This document shows positions 8,519 to 15,751 of a DNA stretch of 64,000 nt, in pieces. Each line of letters opens with the position of its first letter. Position 1 is the first letter of the stretch. The translations under genes and the position numbers were made by a program. Origin of the DNA: Roseomonas xinghualingensis (GTDB taxonomy: Bacteria > Pseudomonadota > Alphaproteobacteria > Acetobacterales > Acetobacteraceae). The stretch lies in NCBI RefSeq assembly GCF_025791835.1, contig NZ_JAOXLP010000005.1, positions 160,291 through 224,290 of the forward strand. The letters are read 5' to 3'. The notes beneath the pieces were generated by a model that worked only from the letters and a program-made list of their open reading frames with translations, was not told the origin of the DNA and made no database searches.

Positions 8519-9499
8519 TCAGTCCGCGTAAACACCCGCCGCCTGGATGATCGGCCGCCACCGGGCCACCTCCGCCGCCAGATGCTTCCGGTGAGCGGCC
8601 GGCGTGGCTTGTTCCGGCGCGGCCACTTCCGTCACCAGATCCGCGAAGCGCGCCCGCAGCCTTTCCTCGCGCAGCGCCGCGCGGATGGCCGTGGCGAGAC
8701 GCTCCTGCACCGCTTCGGGCGTGCCGGCGGGCGCATAGACGCCATGCCAGGTACTCATCGAAATGCCGGGTGCCCCGGCCTCGGCGGTGGTTGGCAGGTT
8801 CAGCCCTTCCACGCGGCGGTCCAGCAGCGTGACGGCATAGGCCTTGATGCGGCCGTCGCGGATGAAGGGCGCGGTGTTGGTCGCCTGGTCGCAGAACACG
8901 TCGATGCGGCCGGCCATCATTTCCTGCAGCGCGGGGGCGGAGCCACGGAACACCACGGAGGTCAGCGGCGTGCCGGCCGCCTGCTGCACCAGCATGCCGC
9001 AGAGCTGGTTCGCACCGCCCAGGCCGGAATGCGCGAGGTTCAGCTTGTCGCCCTGCTGCTTCATCGCGGCGATGAAGCCCGCGAGGTCGTTCGCCGGGAA
9101 GTCGGGCCGTGCCACGATCGTCATCGCCGCATCCGAGACGAGGCCGAGCGGCGCGAAGGAGGTCTCCACATTGTAGGGAAGCTGCCGGTACAGCGTGGCG
9201 GCCGTCGCATGGCCGATATGGTGCACCAGCAGCGAATAGCCGTCCGGCCGGGCCTGCGCCACGCGGGTGGCGGCGATGGTTCCGCCCGCTCCTGTGATGT
9301 TCTCCACCACCACCGGCTGGCCGAGATCCTTCGCCATGCCCTCCGCGACGAGGCGCGCGACCACATCGGTCGGTCCGCCCGCGGCGAAGGGCACGGTGAT
9401 GGTGATCGGGCGGCTCGGGAAGGTCTGCGCCAGGGCCGGCGCCGCCAGGGGCGCCACGACGCAGGCCGCCAAGATGGCGCGGCGGGACAGCTTGGTCAT
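8519..9499 (-). CDS. Bug-family tripartite tricarboxylate transporter receptor
   Basis: This periplasmic extracytoplasmic solute receptor belongs to the Bug/TctC family and has 326 residues. The N-terminus MTKLSRRAILAACVVAPLAA has an RR motif and a hydrophobic core ending ALAQ, a likely signal peptide. The mature protein begins FPSRPITITVPFAAGGPTD, the hallmark Bug opening. An AGAGGAAA ribosome site precedes the ATG at 9499. It lies 43 bases downstream of the tartrate dehydrogenase gene on the same strand, so a dicarboxylate such as tartrate is a reasonable ligand guess. No tctA or tctB membrane genes are nearby. Confidence 0.92.
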   Translation of the reverse strand: MTKLSRRAILAACVVAPLAAPALAQTFPSRPITITVPFAAGGPTDVVARLVAEGMAKDLGQPVVVENITGAGGTIAATRVAQARPDGYSLLVHHIGHATAATLYRQLPYNVETSFAPLGLVSDAAMTIVARPDFPANDLAGFIAAMKQQGDKLNLAHSGLGGANQLCGMLVQQAAGTPLTSVVFRGSAPALQEMMAGRIDVFCDQATNTAPFIRDGRIKAYAVTLLDRRVEGLNLPTTAEAGAPGISMSTWHGVYAPAGTPEAVQERLATAIRAALREERLRARFADLVTEVAAPEQATPAAHRKHLAAEVARWRPIIQAAGVYAD

Positions 9500-9542
9500 T
9501 GGGACGTTTCCTCTTGTCGTTCGTTTCATTATTGCATGGAAA

Positions 9543-10631
9543 TCAGGCGGGGGTATTGGCCCCCTCGATCGCCGCGATCACCGCCCGCGTCACGGCTTCG
9601 GTATCGGCGCTGCCTCCCAGATCGGCGGTGAAGACGCCATCGGCGCAAACCCGCTCCACCGCCGCCATCAGCGCCTTCGCGGCGGCTGGCTCGCCCAGAT
9701 GTTCCAGCATCATCGCGCCAGTCCAGAAGGTGGCGACCGGATTGGCGATGCCCTTACCCATGATGTCGAAGGCCGAGCCATGGATCGGCTCGAACATCGA
9801 GGGAGCGCGGCGCGACGGATCGAGATTGGCCGTCGGCGCCACGCCAAGCGAGCCCGCCACCGCGCCCGCGAGATCCGACAGGATGTCCGCATGCAGGTTG
9901 GTCGCGACCACCGTGTCGATGCTCGCCGGCTTGCGCACCATGCGCGCCGCCATCGCGTCCACCAGCTCCTTCTCCCAGGTCACGTCGGGATAGTCGCGCG
10001 CTACCTCGGCGGCGATGTCGTCCCACATCACCATGCCGTGCCGCTGCGCATTGGACTTGGTCACCACCGTCAGCAGTTTGCGCGGGCGCGATCGCGCGAT
10101 GTCGAAGGCCACGCGCATGATCCGTTCCACACCCGCGCGGGTGAAAATAGCGACCTCGGTCGCCACCTCCTCCGGATGCCCGCGATGGGCGCGGCCGCCA
10201 TGGCCGGCATATTCGCCCTCGGAATTCTCGCGCACGATCACCCAATCGATATCGCCGGGCTCCACGGCGCGCAGCGGGCTGGTGAGGCCGGGCAGCACGC
10301 GGGTCGGGCGGATATTCGCATACTGGTCGAAGCCCTGGCAGATCTTCAGCCGCAGGCCCCAGAGGGTGATGCTGTCCGGCAGCTCTGGATCGCCGACGGC
10401 GCCGAAATAGATGGCGTCAAATTTGCGCAGCGTCTCCAGCCCGTCCTCCGGCATCATCAAGCCGGTCTGGCGGTAGTGGTCGCTGCCCCAGGGAAGCGTC
10501 TCGACATCGAGGGAGAAGCCGCCATCACGCCGCGCCAATGCCTCCAGCACACGAAGCCCTGCGGGAATGACCTCCTTGCCGATGCCATCGGCGGGAATGG
10601 CGGCGATACGGTGGGTGCGCTTGGAGGGCAT
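9543..10631 (-). CDS. ttuC: tartrate dehydrogenase/decarboxylase
   Basis: This is an NAD-dependent beta-decarboxylating dehydrogenase of the isocitrate/isopropylmalate superfamily, tartrate dehydrogenase subgroup (TtuC/DmlA). It oxidises tartrate to oxaloglycolate or decarboxylates it to glycerate, and also acts on D-malate. It has 362 residues starting MPSKRTHRIAAIPADGIG. Key segments are VRENSEGEYAGHGGRAH, VVTKSNAQRHGMVMWDD and MFEPIHGSAFDIMGKGIANP. Context supports tartrate: glycerate 2-kinase and pyruvate kinase genes follow divergently, with a GntR regulator between. DmlA-type D-malate dehydrogenase is the main alternative. Confidence 0.85.
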   Translation of the reverse strand: MPSKRTHRIAAIPADGIGKEVIPAGLRVLEALARRDGGFSLDVETLPWGSDHYRQTGLMMPEDGLETLRKFDAIYFGAVGDPELPDSITLWGLRLKICQGFDQYANIRPTRVLPGLTSPLRAVEPGDIDWVIVRENSEGEYAGHGGRAHRGHPEEVATEVAIFTRAGVERIMRVAFDIARSRPRKLLTVVTKSNAQRHGMVMWDDIAAEVARDYPDVTWEKELVDAMAARMVRKPASIDTVVATNLHADILSDLAGAVAGSLGVAPTANLDPSRRAPSMFEPIHGSAFDIMGKGIANPVATFWTGAMMLEHLGEPAAAKALMAAVERVCADGVFTADLGGSADTEAVTRAVIAAIEGANTPA

Positions 10632-10689
10632 GGTCAATGGTGATCCCAGTCTGTTCAAAGGGCTGTTGGAAAACCCGGCTGTGGCTGGC

Positions 10690-11412
10690 ATGCCGCGCCA
10701 GATGAAAAGCGAGAGCGAAGACCGGGACAGCGCGGCTGGAAACCCGGCACCACGCGCGAGCCTGGGTGAATCCGCCTATCGGGCGCTGCGCGCCCGGCTG
10801 CTGGAAATGACCCTGCCGCCCGGCCATCAGGCGACGGAGGGGGATCTGGCGGCACAGCTCGGCATGAGCCGCACGCCGGTGCACGAGGCTGTGCTGCGCC
10901 TGCAGGCCGAGGGCTTCCTGGAAGTGCAGCCCCGGCGCGGCATCCGCGTCCTGCCGATCGACCCGACCGGCATGGCCGAAACCTACGAAATCCTGATCGC
11001 GCTGGAGGGTGCCGCCGCGGCGCGCCTCGCGGGCAAGGGCGATGATGCGACGCTCGGCCTCATGGCCCAGGCCACCGAGTCGATGCGGGAGGCCCTCGCC
11101 CGTGGCGACCGCCATGGCTGGGCCGCCGCCGATGACCGCTTCCACCGCGCCCTGGTGCAGAATTGCGGGAATACCCGGCTGGCCCGCATGGCGCAGGAGG
11201 CGGCCGATCTGGCGCAGCGCGCTCGGCTCGCCACCGCCGCCTTGCGGCCGGAACCGGCCGGCTCCGCGGATGAGCATGTCCGCATCCTGGAGGCCCTGCG
11301 CCAGCGAGACCCGGAAGCTGCCCGTGCCGCCCTTTCGGCGCACCGGCAGCGCGCCAGCGCGGAGATCCTCCGCACGCTCGCCCTCCCCCTGATGCGCCTT
11401 GGCGGTCATTGA
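10690..11412 (+). CDS. GntR/FadR-type transcriptional regulator
   Basis: This GntR-family regulator has 240 residues. The N-terminal winged helix (LGESAYRALRARLLEMTLPP, then QLGMSRTPVHEAVLRLQAEG and PRRGIRV) is followed by an all-helical FCD ligand-binding domain with DRFHRALVQNCGN and DEHVRILEAL. The start is uncertain: ATG 10690 (MPRQMKSE) or ATG 10702, neither with a clear ribosome site. It is transcribed divergently from ttuC across only about 60 bases and reads toward ttuD. It is therefore the obvious candidate regulator of the tartrate genes, probably responding to a hydroxy-acid intermediate. The effector is inferred. Confidence 0.88.
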   Translation: MPRQMKSESEDRDSAAGNPAPRASLGESAYRALRARLLEMTLPPGHQATEGDLAAQLGMSRTPVHEAVLRLQAEGFLEVQPRRGIRVLPIDPTGMAETYEILIALEGAAAARLAGKGDDATLGLMAQATESMREALARGDRHGWAAADDRFHRALVQNCGNTRLARMAQEAADLAQRARLATAALRPEPAGSADEHVRILEALRQRDPEAARAALSAHRQRASAEILRTLALPLMRLGGH

Positions 11413-11535
11413 GCCCACGCTCCCTGCCCTCTACGGTCCCCTTCTTCCATACCACGATCCATGCAACAAGATTAAAGCGCAGCCTTGCTCCCTCGCCGCC
11501 GAGGGTGATGATGCTCACCCGCAAGGAGGGCCAGA

Positions 11536-12813
11536 ATGAACTGGGACGACACGAAAGCCCGTGAGGCCCTTCGCAGGATGTTCGACGCCGCCCTGCGCAG
11601 CGCCGCCCCCCGCGCGATCCTGGCGGATCACCTGCCCGAGCGCCCCAAAGGCCGTCTGGTCGTGGTCGGTGCCGGCAAGTCCGCCGCCGTCATGGCCGCC
11701 GCCCTGGAATCCGCCTGGCCGGAGGTGCCGATGAGCGGCCTCGTTGTCACCCGCTATGGCCATGCCGTGCCCACCGCCAGGATCGAGGTGGTGGAGGCGT
11801 CCCACCCCGTTCCCGACTTGGCCGGCGAAGCCGCGGCAGCGCGCATCCTGGCGCTGGTGCAGGATCTGGCAGCGGATGACCTCGTCCTTGCCCTGATCTC
11901 CGGCGGCGGCTCGGCCCTGATGCCTTTGGCTGCTCCTGGCCTGACATTGGCCGACAAGCAGGCGGTGAACCGCGCCCTGCTCGCCTGCGGCGCCACCATC
12001 AATGAGATGAACGTGGTCCGCCGCCATCTCTCCGCGATCAAGGGCGGACGTCTGGCCGCCGCCGCCTACCCGGCGCGGATGGCGACGCTCGCCATTTCCG
12101 ACGTGCCCGGCGACGATCCGGCCGCCATCGCCTCCGGCCCTACCGTGCCGGACCCTAGCAGCTTCGCCGATGCCCGCGCCATCGTGGCCCGATACGGCAT
12201 CGCCCTGCCCGATGCGGTCCGCGCCCATCTCGACGCCGCCGCCGAGGAAACGCCCAAGCCTGACGACCCCCGTCTCGCCCACGCCGAATACCGGATGATC
12301 GCCACTCCGCTGATGGCTCTGGAGGCCGCGGCGGCGGAGGCGCGCGCCCTTGGCCTCACCCCGCTTATCCTGGGCGACGCGCTGGAGGGTGAGGCGCGCG
12401 ATGCCGGCACCCTGCTCGCCGGTATCGCGCGCTCCGTCGCGGCCCATGGCCAGCCCTTGCCCAGACCCGCCGTACTGCTTTCCGGCGGGGAGACGACCGT
12501 CACGCTGGGCGACGCGAATGGTGCCGGGGGCCGCAACGGTGAATGCCTGCTCGGCCTCACCGTTGCCCTGGCGGGCCATCCGGGCATTTGGGCGCTGATG
12601 GCGGATACCGATGGTATCGATGGCTCCGAAGAGAATGCTGGCGCCCTTTCGGCACCGGACACCCTGGCCCGCAGCCGGGCCGCTGGCATTGATCCGCTGG
12701 CGGCCCTGGCGGCACATCGGAGCCATGACGTGTTCAAGGCTGTGGGAGATCTATTGGTCACGGGTCCAACCCTGACCAATGTAAACGACTTCCGGGCAGT
12801 CTTGGTCGCTTAG
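11536..12813 (+). CDS. ttuD: glycerate 2-kinase (TtuD/GckA family)
   Basis: This 425-residue member of the MOFRL/glycerate-kinase type 2 family phosphorylates D-glycerate to 2-phosphoglycerate. It is historically called hydroxypyruvate reductase TtuD in tartrate operons. A strong AAGGAGG lies upstream of the ATG. Segments include VVVGAGKSAAVMAAALE, ISGGGSALMPLPAPG-like (here ISGGGSALMPLAAPG), VRRHLSAIKGGRLA, then LLSGGETTV and the C-terminal TDGIDGSEENAGA. It lies between the GntR gene and the pyruvate kinase gene, so its 2-phosphoglycerate product would feed enolase and then pyruvate kinase. Confidence 0.9.
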   Translation: MNWDDTKAREALRRMFDAALRSAAPRAILADHLPERPKGRLVVVGAGKSAAVMAAALESAWPEVPMSGLVVTRYGHAVPTARIEVVEASHPVPDLAGEAAAARILALVQDLAADDLVLALISGGGSALMPLAAPGLTLADKQAVNRALLACGATINEMNVVRRHLSAIKGGRLAAAAYPARMATLAISDVPGDDPAAIASGPTVPDPSSFADARAIVARYGIALPDAVRAHLDAAAEETPKPDDPRLAHAEYRMIATPLMALEAAAAEARALGLTPLILGDALEGEARDAGTLLAGIARSVAAHGQPLPRPAVLLSGGETTVTLGDANGAGGRNGECLLGLTVALAGHPGIWALMADTDGIDGSEENAGALSAPDTLARSRAAGIDPLAALAAHRSHDVFKAVGDLLVTGPTLTNVNDFRAVLVA

Positions 12814-12822
12814 CAAAATTAA

Positions 12823-12828
12823 TATACT
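12823..12828 (+). promoter_or_regulatory. candidate -10 box for HTH-pyruvate kinase gene
   Basis: TATACT, one mismatch from the sigma-70 -10 consensus, stands in the only AT-rich patch between the ttuD stop and the pyruvate kinase start. A weak -35 candidate (TTGGTC, 12802-12807) is 15 bases upstream. Transcription would begin near 12835, leaving a leader of about 36 bases that contains both inverted repeats. Confidence 0.4.
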
Positions 12829-12838
12829 TACCCCCTCC

Positions 12839-12871
12839 TAAGGTTACCTTAACTGCACTAACTTTAGTGCA
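12839..12871 (+). promoter_or_regulatory. paired inverted repeats abutting start codon, operator-like
   Basis: Two inverted repeats sit between the candidate -10 box and the pyruvate kinase ATG. The first has arms 12839-12844 and 12846-12851 around one base. The second has perfect 8-base arms, 12854-12861 (TGCACTAA) and 12864-12871 (TTAGTGCA), around CT; its last base is the A of the ATG. The centres are about 17 bases apart. No Shine-Dalgarno sequence precedes the ATG. The arrangement resembles a Cro-type autoregulatory operator overlapping the transcription start. An operator function is inferred. Confidence 0.5.
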
Positions 12872-14505
12872 TGCGCGACAAGGCTCTCGAAGAACTTCTC
12901 TCCCAACGTGGTGCCGTTACCCGGATTGCGACCGGCCTCGGCATCTCCACCGCAGCCGTCTCCCAATGGCGCCGCGTTCCACCCGAGCGGGTGGAAGAGG
13001 TGGCGCGCATCATGGAGGTAGCGCCCGAGACGCTCATCCGCCCTGACATCCCGCCCGCAGGAGCGCACCGCTTGGCCAGCCGCATTCCCATCCGGCGCCG
13101 CCGGCGCACGAAGATGATCGCGACACTCGGGCCCTCCAGCACCGCGCCCGAGGTGATTGAACGACTCTTTCGCGCGGGCGCTGACATCTTCCGCCTGAAC
13201 TTCTCCCATGGCTCCCACGAGGACCACGCCGCCCGTATCGCCACGATCCGCGAGATCGAGCGGAAAACCGGTCGCCCGATCGGCATTCTGGCCGATGTGC
13301 AGGGCCCGAAGCTCCGCGTGGGCAAGTTCGCCGGCGGCCGCGTGCAGCTCCAGGCCGGCCAGACCTTCCGGCTGGACCTCTCCCCGGTGCCGGGGGATGT
13401 CCGCCGCGTGCAGCTCCCGCATCCCGAGATCATCTCCGCCGCCCGCATCGGCACCACGCTGCTGCTCGATGACGGCAAGCTGCGCCTCGGCGTCACCCGC
13501 AAGCGCGACGACCATCTGGAGACCGAGGTGCTGGTCGGCGGCCCGCTTTCGGACCGCAAGGGCGTGAACGTGCCGGACGTGGCCCTGCCCATTCCGGCAC
13601 TGACCGAGAAGGACCGCGCGGACCTCGACTTCGTGCTGGAGCAGGGCGTCGAGTTCATCGGCCTCTCCTTCGTCCAGCGGCCCGAGGACGTGGCCGAGGC
13701 CAAGGCCATCGCCAATGGCCGGGCCTGGATCATGGTGAAGATGGAGAAGCCCCAGGCCGTCGAGCAGATGGACGGGATTCTGGACCTCGCGGATGCCGTG
13801 ATGGTCGCCCGTGGCGACCTGGGCGTGGAATGCCCACCCGAAGAGGTTCCGCTGATCCAGAAGCGCATCATCCGCGCCGCCCGCAGCCGCGGCCTGCCCG
13901 TGGTGGTGGCGACGCAGATGCTGGAGAGCATGATCTCCGCCCCGACGCCGACCCGTGCCGAGGCCTCGGACGTGGCCACCGCCGTCTTTGACGGCGCCGA
14001 TGCCGTGATGCTCTCCGCCGAGACCGCTGCCGGGCAATATCCCTTCGAGGCGGTGAACATCATGGACCGAATCATCGCCCGCACCGAGCAGGACCCCGGC
14101 TGGCGCGCAAACACCGATAATGCCCGCCCCGAGCCGCGCCACACCTCATCCGACGCCATCGCCGCCGCGGCACGGCAGGTGGCCAGCACGATCGATGCCC
14201 AGGCCATCGCCGCCTTCACCTCCACCGGCAGCACCGCGTTGCGCGTGGCCCGGGAACGCCCCGGCGCACCGATCATTGGCCTGACCGCGAACGAGTGCAC
14301 CGCCCGCCGGCTCGCCCTTGTCTGGGGTGTGCATCCGGTGCTGAGCAAGGAACCCGCGAGCATGGGCGACATGGTCGTCAAGGGAATCCGCGCCGCTGGC
14401 ACCGAAGGCTTCGCCGCCCCTGGCGAGGAGGTGGTGGTGGTGGCGGGCGTGCCATTCGGCACCCCCGGCACCACGAATGCGCTACGCGTCGCGCGAGTCG
14501 AATAG
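12871..14505 (+). CDS. ttuE: pyruvate kinase with N-terminal Cro/YdaS-like HTH
   Basis: Pyruvate kinase converts phosphoenolpyruvate and ADP to pyruvate and ATP. The kinase proper begins at about residue 80 (RRRRTKMIATLGPSS) and is complete: FRLNFSHG, ADVQGPKLRVG, lysine in WIMVKMEKPQAVEQ, AVMVARGDLGVE, TQMLESM, PTRAEASDVATAVFDG and SAETAAGQYP. The first 60 residues are not part of the usual enzyme. They read as a helix-turn-helix (GAVTRIATGLGISTAAVSQW, then VPPERVEEVARIMEVAPETL and IRPDI), close to the Cro/YdaS pattern. No stop separates the two parts. Total length is 544 residues against about 470-480 usually. Its position after ttuD matches ttuE of tartrate operons. An internal start near 13013 cannot be excluded, but it would leave an odd basic leader. 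Confidence 0.88.
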   Translation: MRDKALEELLSQRGAVTRIATGLGISTAAVSQWRRVPPERVEEVARIMEVAPETLIRPDIPPAGAHRLASRIPIRRRRRTKMIATLGPSSTAPEVIERLFRAGADIFRLNFSHGSHEDHAARIATIREIERKTGRPIGILADVQGPKLRVGKFAGGRVQLQAGQTFRLDLSPVPGDVRRVQLPHPEIISAARIGTTLLLDDGKLRLGVTRKRDDHLETEVLVGGPLSDRKGVNVPDVALPIPALTEKDRADLDFVLEQGVEFIGLSFVQRPEDVAEAKAIANGRAWIMVKMEKPQAVEQMDGILDLADAVMVARGDLGVECPPEEVPLIQKRIIRAARSRGLPVVVATQMLESMISAPTPTRAEASDVATAVFDGADAVMLSAETAAGQYPFEAVNIMDRIIARTEQDPGWRANTDNARPEPRHTSSDAIAAAARQVASTIDAQAIAAFTSTGSTALRVARERPGAPIIGLTANECTARRLALVWGVHPVLSKEPASMGDMVVKGIRAAGTEGFAAPGEEVVVVAGVPFGTPGTTNALRVARVE

Positions 14506-14603
14506 GCGCATCGCACCAGGGACGCGATGGGTCCATAAAGGCACCCGTGCGGCTCCGGCGCCTTGCCGGAGTCGCCCTCCACGCCTGCCAGCCCGGAACG
14601 AGG

Positions 14604-15047
14604 ATGATGATGAAGCGTAGCGCGATGGCCGCCCTGGTGGCGGGCCCGATGATGGTGGGCCTCCTCGGCTTCGCGGCCCCTGCCGAGGCTCAGCGCAATG
14701 GGCTCTACCAGGTATCCGGCGTCAATCCGGACGGCTCCCCCTATACCGGCCAGATGCTGGTCCAGCAGGTCGGCCTGGCCTCCTGGCGTGTGGCCTGGCA
14801 GATCGGCGAAACGCGCTACGAAGGCTATGGCATGTCGGCCGGCCCGGTCTTCTCCGTGGGATTTACCCTTGGGAATCATCCCGGCATCGCGATCTACCAG
14901 CTGGGCACCGATGGCAGCATGACGGGCCAGTGGACGCTGATCGGCAGCAGCGCCATCGGCACCGAGAATCTGGTCCCTTGGGATGCGCCGGCCCAGAGCG
15001 CCCCCCAGCAGCAATCTTCCCAGCCCCCGGCCAATCCGGCCCGCTGA
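14604..15047 (+). CDS. secreted hypothetical protein
   Basis: This protein of about 147 residues has a signal peptide: KRS, then a hydrophobic stretch to FAAPAEAQ. The mature domain contains NGLYQVSGVNPDGSPYTGQM, SWRVAWQIGETRYEGYGMS and IAIYQLGTDGSMTGQWTLIG, a beta-rich pattern with repeated aromatic-glycine motifs. The C-terminus is a Gln/Pro-rich tail. Three consecutive ATG codons start at 14604; GAGG spacing favours the third (14610). I recognise no characterised family. It may be a small periplasmic lipocalin-like or fibronectin-binding-like protein, but this is a guess. Confidence 0.6.
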   Translation: MMMKRSAMAALVAGPMMVGLLGFAAPAEAQRNGLYQVSGVNPDGSPYTGQMLVQQVGLASWRVAWQIGETRYEGYGMSAGPVFSVGFTLGNHPGIAIYQLGTDGSMTGQWTLIGSSAIGTENLVPWDAPAQSAPQQQSSQPPANPAR

Positions 15048-15083
15048 ATGGCGGCGCGGGCCACGGCCCGCGCCCGCCCTCCA

Positions 15084-15716
15084 TCAGGTCACATCGCCAA
15101 GCGCCCGGCGGCGCAGGTCACGTTGCTTCTGGGTTCCACCCGGAAGGCGGGGATGGATGCGCAGGGCGGCATCCAGGCTGCGCAACGCCCCGGCGAGGTC
15201 GCCCGCATCCTCCTGAAGTTCTGAAAGCGCCAGCAGCGCACCGAAATGCCGCGGCTCCAGCCGCAATGCCTCACGCAGATCGGCAGCCGCCGCCCGCCGG
15301 TCACCCGATGCGGCCAGGACCTGCGCACGCAGCACCCAGGATTCCGCGAAATCGGGCTGCAGGGTGATAGCGGCATCCAGATCCTCCACCGCCTCGGCCA
15401 CCGCATTCTCCTGCATGCTCCGCAGCCCCTTGCGCAGCAGAAGCCCGACAGTGGGGGTGCCGCCCTGGGCCCAGAGCGCCTGGACCTGCGCCTGGATCTG
15501 CGCCGCCGCGCTTTCGTCGGGCGCCTGCGCCAGGGCATCGAGTAGCCGGTTCAGCTCTTCCCGCCGCTGGGTCTCGGCACCCGGCTTCGGCATGACCATG
15601 GCAGATGGCGGAATGGCCGGCCCAACCTCGGGCCCGCCGGGGAGTGGCATCACCTGTGCGGAAGCAAGGCCGGAAAACAGGAGAAGCATCCCCCCCATCG
15701 CTGCCATGCGCCTCAT
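15084..15716 (-). CDS. exported tetratricopeptide repeat protein
   Basis: This 210-residue protein has a signal peptide (MRRMAAMGGMLLLFSGLASA, then Q). A proline-rich linker leads to a TPR region at about residues 95-200, for example AVEDLDAAITLQPDFAESWV and AAADLREALRLEPRHFGALL. It probably acts as a periplasmic adaptor. It lies directly downstream of glcF on the same strand (36-base gap), but the functional link is unclear. It is convergent with the secreted protein gene at 14604. Confidence 0.75.
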   Translation of the reverse strand: MRRMAAMGGMLLLFSGLASAQVMPLPGGPEVGPAIPPSAMVMPKPGAETQRREELNRLLDALAQAPDESAAAQIQAQVQALWAQGGTPTVGLLLRKGLRSMQENAVAEAVEDLDAAITLQPDFAESWVLRAQVLAASGDRRAAAADLREALRLEPRHFGALLALSELQEDAGDLAGALRSLDAALRIHPRLPGGTQKQRDLRRRALGDVT

Positions 15717-15751
15717 GCCGATTTCCCTTCGTGCCCGCCCTGCCTTCGGTT

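Noticed and set aside
12864-15014. Open frame of about 700 codons on the minus strand opposite the pyruvate kinase gene
   Set aside because: The plus strand encodes an unmistakable conserved enzyme. The antisense protein is Arg/Ser-rich low-complexity sequence with no family, a common artefact of high GC.
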